From assembly GCA_002314525.1 (NCBI GenBank), contig DCGE01000094.1, positions 20,896 to 32,422 of the forward strand: a stretch of DNA of 11,527 bases, given 5' to 3'. Source of the DNA: Prevotellaceae bacterium UBA1786. Lineage in GTDB: Bacteria; Bacteroidota; Bacteroidia; Bacteroidales; Bacteroidaceae. The position numbers and the translations under genes are program-made. Position 1 is the stretch's first letter; the number at the start of each line of letters is the position of its first letter. This document shows, piece by piece, positions 1-5,392 of the stretch. The notes under the pieces are model-generated. The model was not told the origin of the DNA. It did not search any database and saw nothing but the letters and a program-made list of their open reading frames with translations.

Positions 1-1530
1 AATCGGATGCGCCCCCCTGAGGTTCTGCAGCACCTCCTCCGAAGTCACGTATTGTCCGCTCTTGGTCTTCTTTGCCTTTGATGAGAGTTTCAGCGTGTCG
101 AACAACATCTCGCCCACCTGTTTCGGTGAAGAGATATTGAACGTCTGACCTGCCAGTTCATAGATTTCCTTCTCGATGTCGTTCATCCTGCCGGCAAACA
201 CCCTCGACGTCTCGGCAAGCGACTGAGTGTCGATTCTCACGCCGTTCATCTCCATCCTTGCCAGAACGGGAACCAGCGGCATCTCGATCTCGTTGAAGAG
301 TCGGAGCACACCCACACGCTCCATCTCGTCAGTCAGACGGACCATTTCCTCTTCCGTAGGTTCCGTCCAGCTGTTGTGTACCGACGAGTTGATGACGTAG
401 TTAGCCAGCATCGTGTCAAACATCGGTCCCCTGACCTCCACACCCATCTGAGCCTGCTGCACGATGTCCTTCTTGAGGTCGTAGCCTATCTTCAGGAGTT
501 CGGCGTTCGCATAGTCCTCAGCAGAGTATCTCGGTTTCTCAGACGGTTTCTGCCGCTGCTCCACCGAAGGCTGAGGAGCAAAGAGGTCGAGCTGCATGTC
601 GTCGGGAGCCTTCTGTTTCGGTGCGAAGAGGTCGGGTGCCTTCCTTTCCTCAGCAGTCGGGATGGTGTTACGACGGTTCAGCAGTCCTCTGAACTCCAGT
701 TCGTTGAACAGAGCCGTCAGCCTCAGTTCGTTGGCCGGTTCAGCCTTCAGACTTTCAAGGTCGAGTTCCACCGGCACATCGGTCTTGATCGTTGCCAGCC
801 ACTTCGAAGTCTTGATTCCCTCGGCATTGTCAGCCACCTTATTCTTAAGTGCACCCTTCAGTTCATCGGTATGTTCCAGAAGGTTCTCCACACTGCCGAA
901 CTGCTGAATGAGCTGTATTGCCGTCTTAGGTCCCACACCCGGACAGCCTGGAATGTTGTCGGCACTGTCGCCCATCAGTCCGAGCATGTCGATCACCTGA
1001 AGCGGATTCTGCAGACCATACTTCTCGCATATCTCCTTCGGTCCGAGGATGTCGAAGTCGTTGGAACCATGCTGAGGCTTGAACATCAGCACGTTGTCGC
1101 GCACCAGCTGCCCGTAGTCCTTGTCGAGAGTCATCATGTAGGTCGTCAGTTCCTTGTCCTCCGAAGCCTTCCAGGCAAGAGTACCGATCACGTCGTCGGC
1201 CTCGAACCCCTCGACCTGCAGCACCGGAATCCTGTAAGCCTCGAGAATCTGCTTGATATAAGGCACGGCGGTCCTGATGGCCTCGGGAGTCTCCTCCCTC
1301 TGGGCCTTGTAGAGCGGATAGGCAATGTGTCGGAAAGTAGGTCCCTGAGGGTCGAACGCCACACCGATATAGTCGGGAGCCTCCTTCCTCAGAACCTCCT
1401 CCAGAGAGTTCACGAAACCGAAGATGGCTGATGTGTTCATGCCCTTCGAGTTGATTCTCGGAGCACGTATCAGAGCATAGTAAGCCCTGAAGATAAGAGC
1501 GTATGCATCAAGAAGTATCAGTTTTTTCAT
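1..1530 (-). CDS. polA: DNA polymerase I, N-terminal part, with shortened 3'-5' exonuclease-like domain (runs off left edge)
   Basis: My reading of the minus strand from ATG 1530-1528 gives 510 uninterrupted codons reaching base 1. Residues 1-290 are a 5' nuclease (flap/RNA-primer removal) domain: LLDAYALIFRAYYA with D8, GFEADDVIG (E110, D112, D113), TLDKDYGQL (D136, D138), GDSADNIPG (D188, D191) and the helix-hairpin-helix GCPGVGPKTA. Residues 290-340 are a Pro/Lys-rich linker with QLDLF at 313-317. Residues 340-410 are a remnant of the 3'-5' exonuclease fold: the Exo II-like segment KIGYDLKKD (D355) and FDTMLANYVINS are kept, but the Exo I DTET motif and the Exo III YAxEDAD motif are absent. 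Residues 412-510 (NEIEMPLVPVLARMEMNGVRID and KTKSGQYVTSEEVL) start the polymerase domain. The family replicates and repairs DNA by gap filling. About half the Arg codons I counted are AGG, unlike the neighbouring GH20 gene. The gene identity is very secure; whether the domain loss is native rather than an assembly error is less so. Confidence 0.95.
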   Translation of the reverse strand, partial: MKKLILLDAYALIFRAYYALIRAPRINSKGMNTSAIFGFVNSLEEVLRKEAPDYIGVAFDPQGPTFRHIAYPLYKAQREETPEAIRTAVPYIKQILEAYRIPVLQVEGFEADDVIGTLAWKASEDKELTTYMMTLDKDYGQLVRDNVLMFKPQHGSNDFDILGPKEICEKYGLQNPLQVIDMLGLMGDSADNIPGCPGVGPKTAIQLIQQFGSVENLLEHTDELKGALKNKVADNAEGIKTSKWLATIKTDVPVELDLESLKAEPANELRLTALFNELEFRGLLNRRNTIPTAEERKAPDLFAPKQKAPDDMQLDLFAPQPSVEQRQKPSEKPRYSAEDYANAELLKIGYDLKKDIVQQAQMGVEVRGPMFDTMLANYVINSSVHNSWTEPTEEEMVRLTDEMERVGVLRLFNEIEMPLVPVLARMEMNGVRIDTQSLAETSRVFAGRMNDIEKEIYELAGQTFNISSPKQVGEMLFDTLKLSSKAKKTKSGQYVTSEEVLQNLRGAHPI

Positions 1531-1552
1531 AATCGTTCCCTTTTTGATATGG

Positions 1553-1560
1553 CAAAGTTA
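1553..1560 (-). promoter_or_regulatory. Bacteroidetes -7 box for polA
   Basis: On the minus strand this reads TAACTTTG, matching the Bacteroidetes TAnnTTTG consensus. It lies 22 bases before the polA ATG, giving a very short leader. A purine run (AAAAAGGGAA) sits just before the start codon. I saw no convincing -33 element. Confidence 0.6.
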
Positions 1561-1629
1561 GTGATTATTCTTGAAAGAATAAAATATTTCTTTCCATAGT
1601 TTCCATAATATTCTTCCCCACGCAATCAC

Positions 1630-1870
1630 CCCCGATGGCCTACGGGTGCATCCCCGATAGCTGACGTGAACATCCCCAATGGCTGACAGGTACTTCCGCG
1701 ATAGCTGAGGTTTGCCCCTGCGAGAGCGGAGTCTCGGACGTCAGACTCTTAGTCTCGCAGTGCCACGTCTCAGCTGTCGCAGGCCTAAATCTCAGCTATC
1801 GCGGACCTGCGTCTCAGCTGTCGCGGACCTGCGTCTCTGCTGTCGCGGACCTGCACCTCCGCTCCCTCGG
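1630..1870. repeat. Mirrored 22-bp-period repeat array
   Basis: Five plus-oriented copies resemble CCGCGATAGCTGAG and occur at an exact 22-bp spacing (equivalent bases 1634, 1656, 1678, 1700, 1722). Six minus-oriented copies, resembling CTCAGCTGTCGCGG, follow at the same spacing (1756, 1778, 1800, 1822, 1844, 1866). The two sets are symmetric about base 1739. Copy 1696-1709 and copy 1791-1804 are perfect reverse complements over 14 bp; others match the consensus at about 9-13 of 14 positions, except the innermost minus copy, which is degenerate or shifted. The centre has perfect 8-bp arms CTGCGAGA (1718-1725) and TCTCGCAG (1753-1760). The remaining 8 bp of each unit are variable. A period of 22 is not a multiple of three, so this is not a coding repeat. 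Function unknown. Confidence 0.85.
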
Positions 1871-1900
1871 GGGTGAGTGACTGCTGGCAAGGTGGGAAGC

Positions 1901-2175
1901 AAGCGTTACAGCGTTTCAGTGTTACAGTTGCCAGTTCGGGGGAAAAGCGTGTTTTTTGTGTTGTTATTAATACAATAATAATATATAATGTATTGATATA
2001 TAATAATATAACTATTCTTTACTAACTACTGAACAATGCGTTACACTGCCCAAAATTCTATTGTTCTTTGCCAAAAAAGCATTGTATTCCATTTCCTTTT
2101 TTACACTTCTTATCACCTTTCACTCCAACCCACCTACATGTATTTTTACTGTAACGCTGTAACGCTGAAACGCTT
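1901..2175. repeat. AT-rich segment bounded by 28-bp inverted repeats of 8-bp units
   Basis: The left end (1901-1928) contains GCGTTACA, GCGTTTCA and GTGTTACA back to back. The right end (2148-2175) contains TGTAACGC twice and TGAAACGC, that is, the same units inverted. Over 28 bp the two ends match as reverse complements at 25 positions. A further GCGTTACA unit lies inside at 2038-2045. The interior, especially 1961-2015, is very AT-rich and itself partly palindromic. No transposase or clear target-site duplication is seen. It could be a small non-autonomous element, a remnant, or protein-binding iterons; I cannot decide. Confidence 0.75.
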
Positions 2176-2255
2176 AGTAGAGTGAATTACAATCTGCAGT
2201 ATCATAATACAACCTGACCTGCACGTACGCATACGCAAAAAAGGTTTATCTACGT

Positions 2256-3431
2256 TTACTTTCCGAATAGTTCGTCAAGATATGCATAGAATGCAGAATC
2301 CTCACCTACAATGATCTTGTTGATGTTTCCCTTAGGATCAATGATTATCTTTGTTGGGAAGCCCGTGATATTGTAATCCTTTGTCAGCGTACTTGAATCA
2401 GGATTGTAAACGTGCAACCAAGGTATCTCATGCTTCTTCACAGCGTTCTTCCATGCCTGTTCCGAATCTCCGCAGTCAATGCCGAGAATCTCAAACTTGC
2501 CAGCGTACTTCTCGTAGTATTTCTTCATATCAGGAATGCCCTTGATGCACCAGCTGCACCAGCTGCCCCAGAAATCGAGGATGACATATTTGCCTTGAAG
2601 GGAGGATAGTGTGAGGGGATTTCCGTTGATGTCGTTGAGCGTGAAGTCGGGAGCTGGAGCATTGTTCATTGCGTCGAGTTTGGCCTGCTCGATAGAGTCT
2701 TGTTCTTGCCTGAACTTGCGCATGGCAATTATATAGTCAATACGCGAATGCAGATAAGCACCCACACGGTTCTTCTTGAGGAAGTCAGGATCGTCCCTGT
2801 TCTTGTCTTTCAGCCATAAGTCACAATATATCACCTCAACATCATCATAATCTGACAGGTAGATTAATGCACCCTCGGAATCAAGGTGTTGCTTGCGGTA
2901 CTCCTCGATGCTCATTTTTCTGGCGTTTGTCTTCTGGATTATGATTTTCGTGAGACTGTCTCTCACAGTCTCCTTTCTGTCTTCTGTAGTATTCATCAGT
3001 TCAGCATAAGCAGTCTCATTGAAGCTTTTCAGATCTTTTGTAATAGCAGTGACGAATCTGTCTGCATCGTTCATTTCTTTGTAAACCTTTGTGCCGTCAT
3101 AGAAGTATTCATCATCCTTGACTGTCAGTTTCAGTTTCTCGTCGGGCACGAGATAGATAGTCATGTGAGGCACGTTATCGCCCGATTCCTTCTTCAGCCA
3201 AGCAGGAACGATAGAACTGATTTGCGTTGAATACTTGAACTTGCCGTTCTTCACCTCAATCTCCTCTTCTTGTTCGTACACACCATAGCTTCCCTCGCAG
3301 CCCACCTGAATGTAATACTTGGTATTGATCTTCTCGCCCTCTATCTTTCCCTCCATCTTGAAGGGCTTCTGGGCAAACATACATGCTGCACTCATAAGTG
3401 CCAGCATAGTTGTGGAAAGTAGTCTTTTCAT
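2256..3431 (-). CDS. TlpA-like thioredoxin-domain protein with DUF4369-type N-terminal region
   Basis: The 391-residue product starts with a signal peptide (MKRLLSTTMLALMSAACMFAQ), so it acts outside the cytoplasm, probably in the periplasm. Residues 24-120 resemble the beta-rich DUF4369 region common on Bacteroidetes TlpA proteins; 125-255 are mostly helical and charged. Residues 258-391 are an AhpC/TSA-TlpA thioredoxin fold: APDFTLNDINGNPLTLSSL, then FWGSWCSWCIKGIPDMKK with the redox pair C292 and C295, and TGFPTKII with the cis-proline P359. The family reduces or exchanges disulfides of exported proteins. The CSWC pair differs from classic CGPC, but similar tryptophan-containing sites are usual in this group. 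It is transcribed away from the GH20 gene, as a single gene on its strand. The specific partner cannot be told from sequence. Confidence 0.92.
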   Translation of the reverse strand: MKRLLSTTMLALMSAACMFAQKPFKMEGKIEGEKINTKYYIQVGCEGSYGVYEQEEEIEVKNGKFKYSTQISSIVPAWLKKESGDNVPHMTIYLVPDEKLKLTVKDDEYFYDGTKVYKEMNDADRFVTAITKDLKSFNETAYAELMNTTEDRKETVRDSLTKIIIQKTNARKMSIEEYRKQHLDSEGALIYLSDYDDVEVIYCDLWLKDKNRDDPDFLKKNRVGAYLHSRIDYIIAMRKFRQEQDSIEQAKLDAMNNAPAPDFTLNDINGNPLTLSSLQGKYVILDFWGSWCSWCIKGIPDMKKYYEKYAGKFEILGIDCGDSEQAWKNAVKKHEIPWLHVYNPDSSTLTKDYNITGFPTKIIIDPKGNINKIIVGEDSAFYAYLDELFGK

Positions 3432-3494
3432 ATCTTCTGTTTTACGGTTCTCAAACGTGTAGTATGTCTTTAAACTTGCACATCTTTCGGGTCA

Positions 3495-3502
3495 CAAAGG
3501 TA
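3495..3502 (-). promoter_or_regulatory. Bacteroidetes -7 box for the TlpA-like gene
   Basis: The minus strand reads TACCTTTG, fitting TAnnTTTG, 63 bases ahead of the start codon. No clear -33 box was seen. It faces away from the GH20 promoter in the same 230-bp spacer. Confidence 0.55.
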
Positions 3503-3628
3503 TGAAGATTTTTTGAGATATGATGAATATCTGTGCGTTATTTTACACCTTAATCATCACTGACAGGCTTTTTTTCGTTTTTTTGCTGAATTTTGTTCTT
3601 TTGTATCGTGAAAGAAAAAAATTTATAG

Positions 3629-3636
3629 TAACTTTG
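3629..3636 (+). promoter_or_regulatory. Bacteroidetes -7 box for the GH20 gene
   Basis: TAACTTTG lies 25 bases before ATG 3662, fitting TAnnTTTG. A T-rich tract (3567-3603) precedes it; the nearest TTG (3601-3603) is 25 bases away, longer than the usual spacing, so the -33 element is uncertain. Confidence 0.6.
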
Positions 3637-3661
3637 CACCTATAAAGACAGCAATAGAATT

Positions 3662-5257
3662 ATGAGGAAATTCTTTATTATCACCCTTGCCGCCATGATG
3701 TGTCTCAACGCTGCGGCAACAGTAAACTATCAGGTCATCCCACTGCCCACAGTACAGTTGGATGCCAGCGGAAAAACCTTCACATTCGTAAAGGGACAAC
3801 CTGTGGCCTACCCTGCCGGGAATGAACAGATGCGCCGCAATGCCCTTTTTGCACAAGAATTCCTTGGGCTGACGCCTCAGATGGAAGCTGGGAAACGGCA
3901 AATGCCTGTCGTACTGACCCTTGGTTTGCAGAGCGACAACCCCGACGCATACAAAGTCACCATCAACAAAAAAGGCGTCACCATTCAGGGAGCCAGCGAG
4001 AGTGGTGTCTTCTATGGCATACAGATGCTCCGCAAGAGCATCGCACAAGAGCAAGGCGACACGCTTCAACTCCCTTATGCCACCATCACCGATGTTCCTC
4101 GCTTTCAGTATCGGGGCACAATGCTCGACTGCGCCCGCCGGTTCTATCCCATCACCTTCGTACGTAAATTCATCGATATCCTCGCTTTGCATGGCATCAA
4201 CAAATTCCACTGGCACATCACCGACGATCAAGGGTGGCGTTTCGAAGTGAAGGCGATGCCTCAGCTGGCACAGCGAGGCTGCTACCGTCCACATACCATC
4301 ATCGGTCATAACCTCGGACTCAGCGACCCTGCCAATGCCATCTATGACGACACACCCGTCACAGGCTACTACACTCAAGAACAGATGCGTGAGATCGTAG
4401 CATATGCTGCAGAACGCTACATCACTGTCATTCCGGAGATAGACCTTCCGGGCCACATGATGGCAGCCCTCAGTGTATATCCTGAATTAGGGTGCACGGG
4501 AGGCCCTTATGAAGTATGGTGCCGCTGGGGAGTATGTCGTGATGTGCTGTGTGTCGGCAATCCACGCACCCTTGACTTCCTGCGCCAGATCCTTGGCGAG
4601 CTATGCGATGTCTTCCCAAGCCATTTCATCCATATCGGCGGCGACGAGTGCCCTCGCACAAGATGGGAAAAATGCCCCAAGTGTCAGAACAAGATGAAGG
4701 AACTCGGACTCACAAAAGCAGCACAACTGCAATCATACGTCAACGAGGAGATGGAGAAATTCCTAGCCTCTCGTGGACGTGAAATGATAGGATGGGATGA
4801 AATCCTCGAGGGAGGGCTGTCAGAGGGCGCTACCGTTATGAGCTGGCGTGGAGTGGAAGGAGGCATTGAAGCTGCCCGTCAGCATCATCGTGTCATCATG
4901 TCGCCATCCAGTCACTGCTATTTCGACCACGGACAACTATCAGACCACATGAAGTCAAACGTTGCTGTCTGGTCTAAACTGCCTATGAGTCGTGTTTATG
5001 AAATGGAACCTATTCCTACAGAACTCAGCCAAGAAGAGCGCAGCTTTATTCTGGGTGCTCAATGCAATGTCTGGGGCGAACATATAGACAGTCCCGATGT
5101 GGTTGAATTCCAGTTGCTTCCACGTCTGGCTGCGATGAGTGAAGTGCTTTGGATGCAGCCCGAACGGAAGAATTGGGAGGATTTCTGTGCCCGACTCACC
5201 GATTACCAAAAACTCTATCGGAAACTTGGATATAAGTACTGCAACACATACGAATAG
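3662..5257 (+). CDS. Secreted GH20 beta-N-acetylhexosaminidase
   Basis: The 531-residue product has a signal peptide (MRKFFIITLAAMMCLNAAAT), followed by a GH20b-type N-terminal domain at about 22-145 (NYQVIPLPTVQL and GVFYGIQMLRK) and a catalytic TIM barrel at about 148-500. Typical marks are YRGTMLDCARRFYP (R151), FHWHITDDQGWR, IPEIDLPGH, and HIGGDE at 324-329 with the catalytic D328-E329 pair. GWDEI (W378), SWRG (W395) and NVWGEHI (W471, E473) line the sugar site. The family removes terminal GlcNAc or GalNAc from glycans by substrate-assisted catalysis, so host glycoprotein or chitin/peptidoglycan-derived sugars are plausible substrates. Both domains appear complete, with no extra binding module or T9SS C-terminal domain. 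There are no SusC/SusD genes beside it, so it is not in a visible polysaccharide locus. A CPKC pair (C338, C341) follows the active site. Confidence 0.95.
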   Translation: MRKFFIITLAAMMCLNAAATVNYQVIPLPTVQLDASGKTFTFVKGQPVAYPAGNEQMRRNALFAQEFLGLTPQMEAGKRQMPVVLTLGLQSDNPDAYKVTINKKGVTIQGASESGVFYGIQMLRKSIAQEQGDTLQLPYATITDVPRFQYRGTMLDCARRFYPITFVRKFIDILALHGINKFHWHITDDQGWRFEVKAMPQLAQRGCYRPHTIIGHNLGLSDPANAIYDDTPVTGYYTQEQMREIVAYAAERYITVIPEIDLPGHMMAALSVYPELGCTGGPYEVWCRWGVCRDVLCVGNPRTLDFLRQILGELCDVFPSHFIHIGGDECPRTRWEKCPKCQNKMKELGLTKAAQLQSYVNEEMEKFLASRGREMIGWDEILEGGLSEGATVMSWRGVEGGIEAARQHHRVIMSPSSHCYFDHGQLSDHMKSNVAVWSKLPMSRVYEMEPIPTELSQEERSFILGAQCNVWGEHIDSPDVVEFQLLPRLAAMSEVLWMQPERKNWEDFCARLTDYQKLYRKLGYKYCNTYE

Positions 5258-5286
5258 CTGACCTCCGACAGCAGAATACTACCCCC

Positions 5287-5319
5287 TGGAATTATTGCAT
5301 CAAAACGAGGATAATTCCA
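5287..5319 (+). other. Hairpin after the GH20 gene
   Basis: TGGAATTAT (5287-5295) and ATAATTCCA (5311-5319) form a perfect 9-bp stem around a 15-base loop, 30 bases after the GH20 stop. It is AT-rich and no U-tract follows on the plus strand, so it is a weak candidate terminator or an mRNA 3'-end structure. No exact TAnnTTTG box was seen between it and the next gene, so read-through into the PorW-like gene is possible. Confidence 0.35.
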
Positions 5320-5392
5320 AGAAAATGAAAAAAACTGGTTCTTTTATGAAATAAAATCACTTTTTCTGCGTTATTAGAGTAGTAAATGTAGA

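Larger units (their letters stand above)
1531..2255. other. Gene-free spacer between polA and the TlpA-like gene
   Basis: No credible coding region was seen on either strand. The right side of this stretch carries the polA promoter's upstream DNA, then a GC-rich mirrored 22-bp array (1630-1870), then an AT-rich segment with inverted ends (1901-2175), and finally about 80 bp downstream of the TlpA-like stop codon. No obvious intrinsic terminator for the TlpA-like gene was found. At roughly 725 bp it is far larger than the other spacers here (87-284 bp). Confidence 0.8.

Noticed and set aside
376..1431. Long plus-strand open frame of 351 codons
   Set aside because: It is antisense to polA, whose minus-strand frame has clear 5' nuclease motifs; the predicted product (His/Leu/Arg-rich) resembles no protein and has no promoter or ribosome site.
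1630..1870. CRISPR array
   Set aside because: Units are only 22 bp with about 8 variable bases, they switch orientation midway, and no cas gene is present.
1884..1934. CTGGCAA/TTGCCAG inverted pair around the left 8-bp repeats
   Set aside because: Only 7 bp with a 37-base loop, which is close to what chance would give.
3623..4456. Minus-strand open frame of 277 codons
   Set aside because: It is the shadow of the GH20 gene, which has the full set of family motifs on the plus strand.
5340..5392. Promoter directly before the PorW-like gene
   Set aside because: The region is AT-rich but has no exact TAnnTTTG box, so I could not support a call.
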